Part shown: one piece after another, positions 44,964 to 53,912 of the stretch
Position numbering within the stretch: the stretch's first letter is position 1
How the letters are laid out: every line of letters begins with the position of its first letter
Assembly (NCBI RefSeq): GCF_004765815.2
Contig: NZ_SBIS02000007.1
Coordinates: 620,001 to 684,000 of the forward strand
DNA from: Halorussus salinus
GTDB taxonomy: Archaea > Halobacteriota > Halobacteria > Halobacteriales > Haladaptataceae
Direction of reading: 5' to 3'
Length of the DNA stretch: 64,000 bases
Made by a program: the position numbers and the translations under genes
Notes under the pieces: model-generated
Databases searched by the model: none
What the model saw: the letters and a program-made list of their open reading frames with translations, nothing else
What the model was told of the DNA's origin: nothing

Positions 44964-47216
44964 TCATTCGAAATCACCGAGGCTCTGCTGACCGGTATCA
45001 GTCGTTCCCCCGGTTTCGGTCGCGTCCGCGGCGCTGGCGTCGCCGTCGGCTTCGACGCCCTCCATGTCCGGGTCCTTTCGACCGACGTTTTCGAGGATGG
45101 TCTCGGCGGTCTTCCGGCGGCCGCGGACCGCGCCGAGGACGACCGACTTGTCGGCCTCCCGGAGGTCGGCGCGGTTCTCGATGCCCGCCTCGTAGAGTCG
45201 GCGGGCGCGCTTGCGGCCGACGTTCCTAACGCCAGCGAGGTCGAGCAGTTCCTCGCCCACGCCGTACTCGACGCGCTTTTTCGCCTCGCGGATGGCCGGG
45301 CCGGAGTCGAGGCCGAGTTCGCCCGCGAGTCGTTCGGCGGCGTTGAGCAACCACTCGGCGGTCTCGACCTTCCCGCGGATGTCGCCGGGTCCGACGCCGT
45401 ACTCCTCGGCCATCTCGTCTTCGTCTCGCTCGGAGGCCCAGTCTTCGAGGAGCCGCGCGGTCTTGAGCGCCGAGAGCCAGTCCTCGAAGGCCTCGTCCTC
45501 GAACTCCGAGGGCATCGACCCCAAGAACTCCCGTTCGCGCTCGTAGGCGAGTTCGGTTAGCTCCTCGCGGTCGCCCGACCGCAGGTAGAGTTCGTACATG
45601 TCGGGGGTCCGGGAGACGAGGTGGTACAGTCCCATCGCGGTCGGTCGGTCGTCGGCCGACCGGATGCCGTGGATGATTTCGGCGGCGCTCATCGGGTCGA
45701 TGTAGAGTTGCGAGACGCGGTGGCCGAGACCGGTCGCGCGGAGACTGCCCTCGTCGCGTTCGAGGAACTCGTTGCGTTCCAGATATTCGAGGACGTTCTG
45801 AGTGACGGTTTCGAGGCGGCCGGTCTCGTCGGTCTGGGTCGCGTAGAGCGTGCGTTCGAGGAACGAGACCAGTTCCTCCTCGGAGTCGGCGAACCCGGAG
45901 GCGACGGTGGCGAGGAGATGCGTCCGGAGGGCGGGTTCGGCCGCGAGTTTCGACCGGACCGGCTCGGGGTCGGCCCAGACGTAGCGGTCGAACAGTTCGT
46001 CCAGTTCGTCGTGACTGTTGGCGAGAAGGACCGCCTCGCCGTAGGGGTCGAGTCCGGGCCGTCCCGCGCGGCCGAACATCTGGTGGACCTCCAACACGTC
46101 GAGCGGTTGCATGCCGCCAACGTCGCCGTCGTAGCGCCGCCAGTCGCGGACGATGACGCGGCGCGAGGGCGTGTTCACTCCGGCGGCGAGGGTCGGCGTC
46201 GCCGAGATGACCTTCACGAGTCGGTCCCGGAAGGCCTCCTCGACGAGTTCGCGGCTCTCCGACGAGAGGCCCGCGTGGTGGAACGCCGACCCCTTCTCGA
46301 CCGCGTCGGCCAAATCGTCGCTAGTCTGGGTGTCGCTGGCGTCTCGAATTCGGGCGGCGATGTCCAGAAGTTCCGTGCGCTCGTCGGGCGTGAGGTGGTC
46401 GCGGGTCACGTCGCCGAGTCGCCGGGCGGCGGCCTCGGCGTTCCGCCGGGAGTTGACGAACACGAGCGAGGAACCGTCGTCGGTCAGGGTGTCCTCGACC
46501 AGCGCGGCGGTGGCCTTCTCGTTGCCCTTGGAAATCTGTTTCTTCGACCCGTCGTCCAAGTGGAGGGCTTGGCCGTAGAGGACGCCCTTCTGGAGGTCGA
46601 TGGGTCGCCACGTCGAGTCCACCAGCGTCGCGTCGAGCCAGTCGGCTATCTCGTCGGCGTTGCCGACCGTCGCCGAGAGCGCGACCGTCTGGAGGTCGCG
46701 GTTTATCTTCCGGAGTTTGGCGAGGGTGACCTCCAGCGTCGGTCCGCGGTGTGAATCGTCCACGAGGTGAACCTCGTCGGCGACCACGCAGGTCAGGTCG
46801 TCCACCCACTGGGCACCGTTCCGGACGAGCGAGTCCACCTTCTCGCTGGTGGCGACGATGATGTCCTTCTGGGCGAGCCAGTCGCCGTCGCTGTCGTAGT
46901 TGCCGGTCGAGACGCCCACGTCGATGCCGTACTCCTCGAACTCCTCGAACTCTGCCTTTTTCTCGCTGGCCAGCGCGCGGAGTGGGACGATGTAGAGGGC
47001 CTTCCCGCCGCGGGCGACGCTGGTGAGCATCGCCAACTCGGCGACGAGCGTCTTCCCGCTGGCGGTCGGGACGCTGGCGACCACGCTCTCGCCCTCGGCG
47101 ACCCCGGCCTCGACGGCCTCGCCTTGGGGCGGGTATAGCTCCTCGATGCCCTGCTCGCGGAAGTGTTCGGGAACGCCCTCGGGGAGGTCGGGGATGTCGC
47201 CGATTTCGACGGTCAC
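44964..47216 (-). CDS. hel308: Hel308 (HelQ) DNA helicase
   Basis: Superfamily-2 3'-5' helicase of 750 residues that acts on stalled forks. Walker [10 protein letters not shown] (residues 48-56), DEVH box in [11 protein letters not shown], motif [12 protein letters not shown], then winged-helix, ratchet and helix-loop-helix domains (the last near [19 protein letters not shown]). The C-terminus, GQQSLGDFE, looks like a PCNA PIP box. GTG start at 47216 with a strong ribosome-binding site (GGAGGTG). TATA-like GGTTTAAAC lies near 47275-47284 (minus strand), giving a leader of about 35 nt. Confidence 0.95.
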   Translation of the reverse strand: MTVEIGDIPDLPEGVPEHFREQGIEELYPPQGEAVEAGVAEGESVVASVPTASGKTLVAELAMLTSVARGGKALYIVPLRALASEKKAEFEEFEEYGIDVGVSTGNYDSDGDWLAQKDIIVATSEKVDSLVRNGAQWVDDLTCVVADEVHLVDDSHRGPTLEVTLAKLRKINRDLQTVALSATVGNADEIADWLDATLVDSTWRPIDLQKGVLYGQALHLDDGSKKQISKGNEKATAALVEDTLTDDGSSLVFVNSRRNAEAAARRLGDVTRDHLTPDERTELLDIAARIRDASDTQTSDDLADAVEKGSAFHHAGLSSESRELVEEAFRDRLVKVISATPTLAAGVNTPSRRVIVRDWRRYDGDVGGMQPLDVLEVHQMFGRAGRPGLDPYGEAVLLANSHDELDELFDRYVWADPEPVRSKLAAEPALRTHLLATVASGFADSEEELVSFLERTLYATQTDETGRLETVTQNVLEYLERNEFLERDEGSLRATGLGHRVSQLYIDPMSAAEIIHGIRSADDRPTAMGLYHLVSRTPDMYELYLRSGDREELTELAYEREREFLGSMPSEFEDEAFEDWLSALKTARLLEDWASERDEDEMAEEYGVGPGDIRGKVETAEWLLNAAERLAGELGLDSGPAIREAKKRVEYGVGEELLDLAGVRNVGRKRARRLYEAGIENRADLREADKSVVLGAVRGRRKTAETILENVGRKDPDMEGVEADGDASAADATETGGTTDTGQQSLGDFE

Positions 47217-47354
47217 GCCGCCCACCTCCGCGGGGAGACGGAAGTAATCATTACTCCGCCTTTGGCGCGTCTTCAGGTTTAAACTGTCGGGTCGGGCAGG
47301 GCGGTCGGTGGCGATTCCTCGGAGACGAACGCTCGCTTCGGTGGCGCGCGTCCC
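47217..47354. other. hel308 leader and promoter region
   Basis: Holds the hel308 ribosome-binding site and the TATA-like element GTTTAAACC on the minus strand near 47276-47284. No gene. Confidence 0.4.
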
Positions 47355-47452
47355 CGACCGTTCGTCCCGGCGCAAGCTATCGACCGTTCGTCCCGGCGCA
47401 AGCCATCGACCGTTCGTCCCGGCGCAAGCCATCGACCGTTCGTCCCGGCGCG
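47355..47452 (+). repeat. 26-bp tandem repeat, 3.75 copies, upstream of hel308
   Basis: The unit CGACCGTTCGTCCCGGCGCA (first 20 of 26 bases) recurs at 47355, 47381, 47407 and 47433, the last copy incomplete. Copies differ by one base. There are no spacers, so it is not a CRISPR. Confidence 0.9.
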
Positions 47453-47456
47453 TGCG

Positions 47457-47481
47457 GGCGCGTCGCCCACGGCGACGCGCC
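47457..47481. repeat. Perfect 11-bp stem hairpin next to the 26-bp repeat
   Basis: GGCGCGTCGCC-CAC-GGCGACGCGCC lies directly after the 26-bp array. No T-run follows on either strand, so its role is unclear. The remaining 47482-47717 holds only the ferredoxin promoter region (TATA-like near 47590-47602). Confidence 0.75.
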
Positions 47482-47717
47482 AATCCGCGCGAGGGACGAC
47501 CGAAGGGAGGAGGCTGGGGAGGACGAGGAGCGGTACCGTGCCGTGCGGTTTCGGTGCGGTCCGATTGGCGTCGGCAGTAGTTAGATCCGTCAAATCATAT
47601 CTCCGTTTCGTCAACGACCACTCACGGTCGGCGGTAGCGACTCGATTTCTCGACTCGACCGATTGCAGTCTCCCGAACTCCGGCAGGGATTAGGCGGTCC
47701 CCGTCCAACCCGGAGCC

Positions 47718-47960
47718 ATGAGAGTCGAGTTCGACCGCGACACCTGCACCGGGATGTTCCAGTGTACCGCCGAGTGGGACGCCTTCGAGGAGAACCGCGA
47801 GGACGGGAAGGCCGACCTCCGAGATGCCGAGGAGAAAGCGGAAGACACCTTCGTCCGCGAAGTTCCGGACGACGCCGAGTTCGACGCCAAGATGGCCGCG
47901 CGCGTCTGTCCCGTGGACGCGATTCGGGTCTACGACGACGACGGCGAGCAGATAGTCTGA
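47718..47960 (+). CDS. Ferredoxin, single cluster, probable 3Fe-4S
   Basis: Electron carrier of 80 residues. Cys10 and Cys16 (DTCTGMFQC) and Cys64 (ARVCPVDAI) are the only cysteines; the central Cys of the usual C-x2-C-x2-C set is absent, so a 3Fe-4S cluster is expected. An acidic helical insert (residues 25-50) is halophilic. No redox partner is adjacent. Confidence 0.88.
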   Translation: MRVEFDRDTCTGMFQCTAEWDAFEENREDGKADLRDAEEKAEDTFVREVPDDAEFDAKMAARVCPVDAIRVYDDDGEQIV

Positions 47961-48113
47961 CCGCGCTCCGGAATCCTCGGACGTAGCTGTTTCTCGGACG
48001 TACCAGAATCTCCAGACGAAACCGAGGGGTAATCGAGAGACGGCTCGCGCTCGACCAAATTTTCCGGGCGCGAAAAACGAGTCGGGTCGGTCCGCAATGC
48101 GTTCGGTCGCTTC

Positions 48114-48221
48114 TCACTCGGTCGTCGGCCCCTCGGCGGACTCCTCGTCGTCGTCGCCGTCGGGGTAGAGCTGTTCCTCCCAGCCGTGTGCGTCGCCGCG
48201 CACGTCCCAGTGGTCACCCAT
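48114..48221 (-). CDS. Possible small acidic protein (35 aa)
   Basis: MGDHWDVRGDAHGWEEQLY followed by a Asp/Glu tail. Codon use fits the genome and AT-rich promoter-like DNA (TGGTAAAACG on the minus strand) is upstream. It looks like a short haloarchaeal acidic protein, but no family is recognised. Confidence 0.45.
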   Translation of the reverse strand: MGDHWDVRGDAHGWEEQLYPDGDDDEESAEGPTTE

Positions 48222-48374
48222 GACTGATCGTTTTACCACTAGCTAGGGAGGGTGAAAACCGTTACGGGAAACGCAGTATTCGTGTGCTAGAGCGGGTCAC
48301 ACAGGCGTTCGGCCGACGGGACGTACCGCCGATTCGATAGGTCTCGCCCGCCTACGGTTTTCGTTTTCATCGCC

Positions 48375-49178
48375 CTACTCGAAGGTCTTCTCCGCCCACT
48401 TGACCGCGTACTCCGTGCCGTGGTCTCGGTAGGCTGTCGTGTCGAGCGCCGCGAACGGGGCGGGGAGTTCGAGGCCGTGTTTCACGGCCGCGCAGGCGAA
48501 CTCCGCGGCGTCGGCGAAGTCGGTCTCGTCGCGGGCCATCGACGAGGGGAGCGTTTCGAGTCGAGGCTCGATGCGCTCGCCCGCGTCCTGCCACGCCGCG
48601 AAGAGTCGCGGGTGGTCGATGTCGCCGGACGCATCGTCCGCCTCCGACTGACCGCCCCACGACTCGAACACCTCTCGGGTGTGGAGACCGAGGTAGGCGT
48701 CGTACAGCGCCGCCGCGATTTGGTAGACGCTCCCGGAGTCGAAGGGGAGCGCGGCGTCGAGGTCCCGATATCGCTCCTCGAAGAACCCGAGGAAGTGTTC
48801 GGGGAGTCCGGTGCCGATTTCGACGAGTGCCTCTGCAATCAGAAAGTCCACGAAGTCGTCGGGCGACCCCTGCACGCGGGGCTTGACGAACGCGACCGGC
48901 GGGTCGGTCTGGCGAGTCCACGCGACGCTCCCGTCGCCGGGCATTCCGACCGTGAAGTCCGACCCCGCGAATCGCGCGAGGAGTTCCGGCGCGTCGTCGG
49001 GAAGCCACTCGGCGGGGTAGGTCAGCGGATCCAGCGCGTCCACGAGCAGGCCGAGGTCCTCGGCGCGCTCGGGGGCCAGCGTCTCGAAGTCCGACCCAGA
49101 GTCGAGGACCAGCGCGTCGGGCGCGTGAGTTTCGCGGACCGCCGCGACCTCGCCGGACAGCGACCGTTCTTCGAACAT
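48375..49178 (-). CDS. DUF7089-like haloarchaeal protein
   Basis: Soluble protein of 267 residues: FEERSLSGEVAAVRETHAPDALVLDSGSDFETLAPERAEDLGLLVDALDPLTYPAEWLP, VGMPGDGSVAWTRQTDPPVAFVKPRVQGSP, and a helical C-terminal half with AAALYDAYLGLHTREVFESWGG. I recall it as DUF7089; function unknown. Its ATG overlaps the stop of the upstream 30-residue membrane ORF (TGATG), so translation is coupled. Confidence 0.75.
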   Translation of the reverse strand: MFEERSLSGEVAAVRETHAPDALVLDSGSDFETLAPERAEDLGLLVDALDPLTYPAEWLPDDAPELLARFAGSDFTVGMPGDGSVAWTRQTDPPVAFVKPRVQGSPDDFVDFLIAEALVEIGTGLPEHFLGFFEERYRDLDAALPFDSGSVYQIAAALYDAYLGLHTREVFESWGGQSEADDASGDIDHPRLFAAWQDAGERIEPRLETLPSSMARDETDFADAAEFACAAVKHGLELPAPFAALDTTAYRDHGTEYAVKWAEKTFE

Positions 49179-49270
49179 CACGCCGCGAGCCAGAGGTTGG
49201 CCAACACTGCGACCGCCAGTATCGTCACGATGCCGATAGTTCCGACCGTGATCTTGGTTGCTTTGCTCAT
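49178..49270 (-). CDS. Tiny single-span membrane protein (30 aa), coupled to DUF7089
   Basis: MSKATKITVGTIGIVTILAV and a hydrophobic end. It is nearly all one membrane helix with a basic N-terminus. Two independent signs make it a real gene: a TATA box 28 bases upstream (49293-49302), and its stop codon shares a base with the next start (TGATG). Confidence 0.72.
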   Translation of the reverse strand: MSKATKITVGTIGIVTILAVAVLANLWLAA

Positions 49271-49292
49271 GGTCGGTCGTTCGGGCGCGAGC

Positions 49293-49302
49293 GTTTAAAA
49301 TT
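49293..49302 (-). promoter_or_regulatory. TATA box of the tiny membrane gene/DUF7089 operon
   Basis: AATTTTAAAC on the minus strand, 27-28 bases before the ATG at 49270; close to the stop of the MATE gene, so it is an internal promoter between same-strand genes. Confidence 0.65.
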
Positions 49303-49309
49303 GGCAGGT

Positions 49310-50788
49310 TTAGTCCGCGCCGGTTCCGGCCCCCACGTCCGACTCGCGGGCGATGCGCTTCCACTTCCCGGTCCAGAATCGGAAGACGTTGACGACCGCC
49401 CGGAGGTACATGTCCCCGACGATGGAGACGTAGACCGCGACCAGACCGAAGCCCATCCCCGGCGCGAACTGCCACCCCGCGGCCTCGAAGAGGACGACGC
49501 CCGGCGCGATGGCGAGGAACGCGACCGGGAGCTTGAAGAAGTAGGTGCCGACGAACGCGCCGTAGAAGGGCCAGCGCGTGTCACCAGCGCCGCGCAGTCC
49601 CCCGCGCATCGTCCGGGAGACGCTGAACGCCGCGACCCCGAGACCGAACACGCGGACGAAGGTGACGGTCAGGTCCACGTGTTCGGTGCCGAACGCGACC
49701 GCGACGGGACGGGCCGCCGCGAACAGCACCGCGCCGATGAGCAGTTGCGTGACCAGCGCGATGCGGAGCGTCTGCCAGCCGTACTCGGTCGCCTCCTCGT
49801 CGTCGCCCGCGCCGATGGACTGGCCGACCAGCGTCGAGGAGGCCGTCGAGTACCCCCACGCGGGCATCAGCGCCAGTAGCATCACCCGGCGGCCGATGGC
49901 GTAGGCCGCGACGACCGGCGTGCCCAGCGTCGTGAGGACCAGAAGGAAGGGGAACCGCCCGAGGGTTCGGGAGAGTCGCGTTCCGGCCAGCGGGAGGCCG
50001 ACGCGGACGATTTCGCCCGCGATGGACCAGTCCCACTGCTTGCCGCCGAGCGGGAGGCGCACCGAGTACCGACCCGAGAGGAGCGCGCCCGTGAAGATGG
50101 TCGCCGCGAGGACGTTGGCGAGGGCGGTGCCCCACGCCGCGCCCGCGACGCCCAGTTCGGGGAACGGACCCCAACCGAAGATGAGGACCGCGTTGAGGAA
50201 GATGTTGGTCGGGAGCGTGAGCAGGCGGACGTACATCGGCGTCCGGGTGTCGCCGACCCCGGCCAGCGCGCGGGCGGCGATCATGCTCCAGAACCGGAAC
50301 GACACCGAGAGCATGATTATCTTGAGGTAGATGGCCCCGAGCCGGATGGTGTCGGGGTCGTCGGTCAGCACGTCTATCATCGGTTCGGCGTAGACCCACG
50401 TCACCGCGGTAATCGGGACCGCGAGGACGAGCGCGAGCCAGAGCGACTGCTTGATGGCGAAGTTGGCCTTGTCGTGTTCGTCCGCGCCCTCGAACCGCGA
50501 GACGACGCTGATGGTCCCGCTGGTCAGCGCCAGCGAGAGGCCGAAGGGGATGAAGAAGTACTGGAAGCCGAGTTCGAGCGCGGCGACCGCCTCCGCGCCG
50601 AGCGCCCGCCCGACCATGAAGAAGTCCGCGACCCGCAGGAGGGTCCGCATCCCGCCCGTGACCATCACGGGGACCGCGAGGTCGAAGGCCTCCTCGCCCT
50701 TCTCGCGGTCGAGGAGACCGAGGCGAGCGAGCGCGGCCGGAAAGAGAAACGCGACGCGCTGGGCCCGGCGCTTGGCGTCGTCCAACAT
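49310..50788 (-). CDS. MATE-family efflux transporter
   Basis: Multidrug/toxin exporter of 492 residues with 12 spans in two homologous halves. LAVPVMVTGGMRTLLRVADFFMVGRALG opens the first half; GVGDTRTPMYVRL and GAGDTRWPFYGAF are the paired interior loops; VGQSIGAGDDEEA is the family loop in the second half. Sodium- or proton-driven; substrate unknown. The ATG at 50788 fits the family. Confidence 0.93.
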   Translation of the reverse strand: MLDDAKRRAQRVAFLFPAALARLGLLDREKGEEAFDLAVPVMVTGGMRTLLRVADFFMVGRALGAEAVAALELGFQYFFIPFGLSLALTSGTISVVSRFEGADEHDKANFAIKQSLWLALVLAVPITAVTWVYAEPMIDVLTDDPDTIRLGAIYLKIIMLSVSFRFWSMIAARALAGVGDTRTPMYVRLLTLPTNIFLNAVLIFGWGPFPELGVAGAAWGTALANVLAATIFTGALLSGRYSVRLPLGGKQWDWSIAGEIVRVGLPLAGTRLSRTLGRFPFLLVLTTLGTPVVAAYAIGRRVMLLALMPAWGYSTASSTLVGQSIGAGDDEEATEYGWQTLRIALVTQLLIGAVLFAAARPVAVAFGTEHVDLTVTFVRVFGLGVAAFSVSRTMRGGLRGAGDTRWPFYGAFVGTYFFKLPVAFLAIAPGVVLFEAAGWQFAPGMGFGLVAVYVSIVGDMYLRAVVNVFRFWTGKWKRIARESDVGAGTGAD

Positions 50789-50889
50789 CGGATACCGGAG
50801 TTTGCGGAGCGCACGGTAAACAGTTTTGCGAAGCCCTCGGCCTTGCTGGAAAGCGCGTCGCGGTGGAAGCAAGCGGGACGATTACCTCG

Positions 50890-51750
50890 TCAGCGCTCCG
50901 CGGCGTCCCACGCGTCGGGGACCTCGATGACGTACTTGCCGTCCTCTTGGAGCGAGATGATGTACTCCTCGCGCTCGTACAACTCCATCAAGTTGAGTTC
51001 GTACTGGCCCGGATTGACGATGCGGATGCTCTCGAACTGGCTGTTTAGCTCCTCGCGGAGTTCCTTCAGGCCGGGGTTGTCGTCGTCGGGGGCGCTGACG
51101 ACGTTCGCGTCGTCGTCCGCGTCGGCCGGGGCGGGACCGACCTGCGCGGCGTCTTCCGGCGGGTCGTCGGGGAGTTCCGAGTCGCTGACGATGTCGGAGC
51201 GCGCGCTCGCCTGCGCCGAGTCCTCGTTGCTCGGGTCGGTCGGAACCGACCCGTTTCGAGCGGAACCGGAGCGGTCGCTCTCGGAGTCGGGCGCACGCTC
51301 CGGGGCGGAGGTGTTTTCGCGGGTCGGAGTGTCTTCGCGGCCGGGCGCGCCGTCACGGGCAGCGGTGTCGGCGTCGTTTCGCGTACTCACCCAGTCGCGG
51401 ACCGTCGCGGCCGCGCGATCGACCGCGCCGGAACTGGCCTCGGTCGCCGAGTCGTCTTCTCGCGCTCGTTCGGAGTTCGCATCGCCGCGGTCTCCGGGGT
51501 CGCCGCGCTTTCGAGTCCCGGCGCGGCCCCCGGTTTCGGGTGCGTCGCGGGCGGCCCCTACGTTCTCGGGGGTCTTCCGCGGTTCGGTCGCCGGTGTCGC
51601 CCCCGCTCCGACGCCATCGCCAGCGTTCCCAGCTGCGGCGCTCGCAGGCTGGAACTGGAACTTGTTCCCGCCGCAGTCCGGACAGCCCGACAGCATCTCC
51701 TTCGAGCCGTCCTCGAACGTCCGACCGCAGTTGGTACACTGGTGAGGCAT
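50890..51750 (-). CDS. oapC: OapC-type zinc-ribbon protein (ArvC)
   Basis: Protein of 286 residues. The N-terminal zinc ribbon (PHQCTNCGRTF..LSGCPDCGGNKFQFQP) is followed by 150 residues of low-complexity, disordered Asp/Ser/Thr/Ala sequence, then a conserved C-terminal domain (LKELREELNSQFESIRIVNPGQYELNLMELYEREEYIISLQEDGKYVIEVPDAW). Third gene of the origin-associated operon; its ATG overlaps the oapB stop (TAATG). In Haloferax the homologous operon has been linked to membrane vesicle formation (ArvABC). Confidence 0.85.
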   Translation of the reverse strand: MPHQCTNCGRTFEDGSKEMLSGCPDCGGNKFQFQPASAAAGNAGDGVGAGATPATEPRKTPENVGAARDAPETGGRAGTRKRGDPGDRGDANSERAREDDSATEASSGAVDRAAATVRDWVSTRNDADTAARDGAPGREDTPTRENTSAPERAPDSESDRSGSARNGSVPTDPSNEDSAQASARSDIVSDSELPDDPPEDAAQVGPAPADADDDANVVSAPDDDNPGLKELREELNSQFESIRIVNPGQYELNLMELYEREEYIISLQEDGKYVIEVPDAWDAAER

Positions 51751-52139
51751 TATTTACGGGAGACGAGCGCGCTGATGAGGTTCTCGTCTTTGTGGAGCGT
51801 CTCGATCTGGTTCGCCGGGCCGATGACGGTGAGCTTCTGGGTCGATTCCTTGCCCATCAGCCGGTCCAAGAAGCTCTGGTCGGCGGTTTCCGAGCGGGGG
51901 TAGGTCTCTATCTCGATGCCGTTGAACTCGTCGGGGCTTATCTCGGTCATCGTCACCTCGATGAGCTTGCTCTCCTCGTCGGGCGAGAGGCCGGTTTCGA
52001 GGATGACGATGTTGCCGTCGCGGACGCCGTCGAGTATCATCCGTATCTTCTCCATCGACGCCATCTCGGCCATCCGGTCGGCCCCGATGAGGTCGATCTG
52101 GACGCCGTCGTTCTGGTCGTCCTCTGTCACTTCCGGCAT
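51750..52139 (-). CDS. oapB: OapB-type DUF2073 protein (ArvB)
   Basis: Protein of 129 residues of DUF2073: GVQIDLIGADRMAEMASMEKIRMILDGVRDGNIVILETGLSPDEESKLIEVTMTEI and RLMGKESTQKLTVIGPANQIETLHKDENLISALV. It sits between the GTPase and the zinc-ribbon genes in one operon and likely forms a complex with the GTPase. Confidence 0.9.
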   Translation of the reverse strand: MPEVTEDDQNDGVQIDLIGADRMAEMASMEKIRMILDGVRDGNIVILETGLSPDEESKLIEVTMTEISPDEFNGIEIETYPRSETADQSFLDRLMGKESTQKLTVIGPANQIETLHKDENLISALVSRK

Positions 52140-52143
52140 GATA

Positions 52144-52785
52144 TCACCCGAAGTACTCCGCGATTTTGTCGTACACTTCGTCCATGTTCTCGCCTTCGAG
52201 CGCCGAGAGCGGAATCGTCTCGTGCTGCGGGAAGGCGTTGCGGATGCGCTGGACGCTCGAATCTTCGAGGTCCGTCTTGTTGGCCAAGATGAGAACCGGC
52301 AGGTCTTGGCTCTCGATGATGCCGATGAGCATCGTGTTGACCTGCGTGAAGGGGTCGGTCGTGCTGTCCAGCACGTAGATGACGCCGTCCACGTCCTCGC
52401 GGAGCCAGTGCATCGCTTCGGCGACGCCTTCGGTGGCTTCGCGGGAGCGACGCACCGCGTCGTCTTTCTCCATATCGTGGTCGAGGAACTCCTCGTAGTC
52501 CACCTTGGTCGTCACGCCCGGCGTGTCCACGATGTCGATAGACACCGTCTTGCCGTCGCGCTCGATTTCGACGTTCTCCTTGCGACGGGCGCGTCGTGTT
52601 TCGTGTGGAATGTGGCTCTCGGGGCCGACTGCGTCGCCAGTCCAATCACGGGCGATACGATTCGCGAGGGTCGTCTTTCCGGCGTTCGGCGGGCCGTAGA
52701 TACCGATACGCCTCGGCTCTTGGGCCGAGAAGAGCTTGTCCGTAACGCGGGAAATGCTGTCTTTCAGGTCCGTAAACAATCCCAT
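52144..52785 (-). CDS. oapA: OapA Ras-superfamily/Era-like GTPase (ArvA)
   Basis: Small GTPase of 213 residues: G1 GPPNAGKTT (residues 31-39), switch I/G2 region with HIPHETRRARRKENVEIER, G3 DIVDTPG, G4 ANKTDLED, G5 LSALEGENM. First gene of the oapABC operon, transcribed away from the origin. A strong ribosome-binding site (GGAGGA) precedes the ATG. The Haloferax counterpart (OapA/ArvA) is reported to drive extracellular vesicle formation. The chief evidence here is the G-motif set plus the context. Confidence 0.92.
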   Translation of the reverse strand: MGLFTDLKDSISRVTDKLFSAQEPRRIGIYGPPNAGKTTLANRIARDWTGDAVGPESHIPHETRRARRKENVEIERDGKTVSIDIVDTPGVTTKVDYEEFLDHDMEKDDAVRRSREATEGVAEAMHWLREDVDGVIYVLDSTTDPFTQVNTMLIGIIESQDLPVLILANKTDLEDSSVQRIRNAFPQHETIPLSALEGENMDEVYDKIAEYFG

Positions 52786-53142
52786 CCTTTCCTCCTAGTC
52801 CCCACTATCGGCGTACGCGACCGCCACGGGGGCTGTTGCGCGAACAACTCTATCCCACCCACTTAAACCTATGTCAGACACCCCTCCGGAAAAATACGGG
52901 TCTCCCGTTCGGAAACGAACTCCTCGGCGTTCCGAGTCGGTCAGCAGGTAGACGAACCGTCGAGGAGAAAAAGGACAGACCGAAGAAAACGAGAAGAAGG
53001 GGAAGGAGACGACCGAGATACCGGAAGTAGCCGACTCGGAGTGACGAGGAGACCGTTTCGACTCGAACCCGAACGAACGGCGTGTTCGAGGAGTTCCGGG
53101 CAGAAACCGAAGGTAGGGCGAGGGTTCGGAAGAGGCATCGAG

Positions 53143-53164
53143 TTCCAGTTGAAACGGTGGGGTT
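53143..53164 (+). promoter_or_regulatory. ORB A (degenerate)
   Basis: TTCCAGTTGAAACGGTGGGG matches the origin box with changes at the C-Y position and the G-string start. Confidence 0.6.
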
Positions 53165-53209
53165 GTGGCAACGGAAGCCAAAGAGAAAGTGAGACACGTC
53201 GAACGGTGT

Positions 53210-53314
53210 ATCCACGAGACTCAGGGCCAAATCCACGAGCATCGAGTCCAAACCTGCGAGGTTCGGGACTAAACCCACAGAATTCGAACCTAAATCCACG
53301 AGAGTTGGGGCGGG
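53210..53314 (+). repeat. 21-bp degenerate tandem repeat, 5 copies, in oriC
   Basis: Units start at 53210, 53231, 53252, 53273 and 53294. Typical unit start is ATCCACGAG; each of the first four units ends in (C/T)(C/A)AA-like bases. Confidence 0.75.
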
Positions 53315-53603
53315 ACAGAGATTTCGAGAGTGGGAGAAACGACGCGGAGACGAGAGTGAGAGAGACGCCTCGGAGACGAGGGTGACGGAACGATGGCGAC
53401 GACAGCAGAGTACCAGCGGCCGAAGTGCGTTCATCAGAAGACGATTGCCAACGGCGAGAGGAGGTCTGGACGAGAGAAACTATAACGTCGAGGTGGCGAG
53501 TATCGAGATGACCGAGAGAGACCATTGAGGAAATGAGAATCACGGGGTGAGGGTCGAAATCGAAGAGAGGAGACGGGGATATCGGAGGGGTGAGGATACC
53601 CCC

Positions 53604-53624
53604 ACCCCTTCGTTTCAAGTGGAA
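53604..53624 (-). promoter_or_regulatory. ORB B
   Basis: Minus strand TTCCACTTGAAACGAAGGGG: near-perfect box, facing the AT-rich core from the left. Confidence 0.88.
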
Positions 53625-53689
53625 CGCTGGGGAGAAGGGGAGAGGGGTCGAGAGAACCGATTGATTCCGAGAGGAACTATCCCTAACAG

Positions 53690-53765
53690 AACTCAAACTC
53701 TAGGTGTTAGCTAGTTTGCGGATACTGTTTTTCCTCTTTTGTAATAAAGGTGCCCCTTATCTAGG
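53690..53765. other. AT-rich candidate unwinding element of oriC
   Basis: The stretch contains TGTTTTTCCTCTTTTGTAAT and is the most AT-rich part of the origin, between opposing boxes B and C. Position and composition suggest the duplex-unwinding element. Confidence 0.6.
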
Positions 53766-53804
53766 GAGGGTAGCTCACCCCTCCCCACCCACCGTTATCT
53801 CCAC

Positions 53805-53824
53805 TCCACCTGAAACGAAGGGGT
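53805..53824 (+). promoter_or_regulatory. ORB C
   Basis: TCCACCTGAAACGAAGGGGT, matching the origin box; inverted relative to box B. A palindrome GGAGGGACCCTCC follows at 53828-53840. Confidence 0.9.
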
Positions 53825-53858
53825 GGGGGAGGGACCCTCCGCTCTACCTCACGAATTC

Positions 53859-53879
53859 TTCCACCCGAAGAAGGGGGCC
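53859..53879 (+). promoter_or_regulatory. ORB D (degenerate)
   Basis: TTCCACCCGAAGAAGGGGGC keeps the TTCCACC and G-string parts but lacks the GAAACG centre. Confidence 0.45.
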
Positions 53880-53912
53880 GACCGTCGGACAGAAAATTCG
53901 TTCAGGGAGCGA

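Noticed and set aside
53273-53300. A tRNA T-arm-like word (GGTTCGAAT on the minus strand) in the origin
   Set aside because: The flanking bases do not pair as a T stem, and no acceptor or anticodon arm can be found.
52941-53696. A 251-codon minus-strand frame in the origin
   Set aside because: It is Ser/Pro/Arg-rich without domains, runs across origin boxes and the 21-bp array, and lacks haloarchaeal acidic bias.
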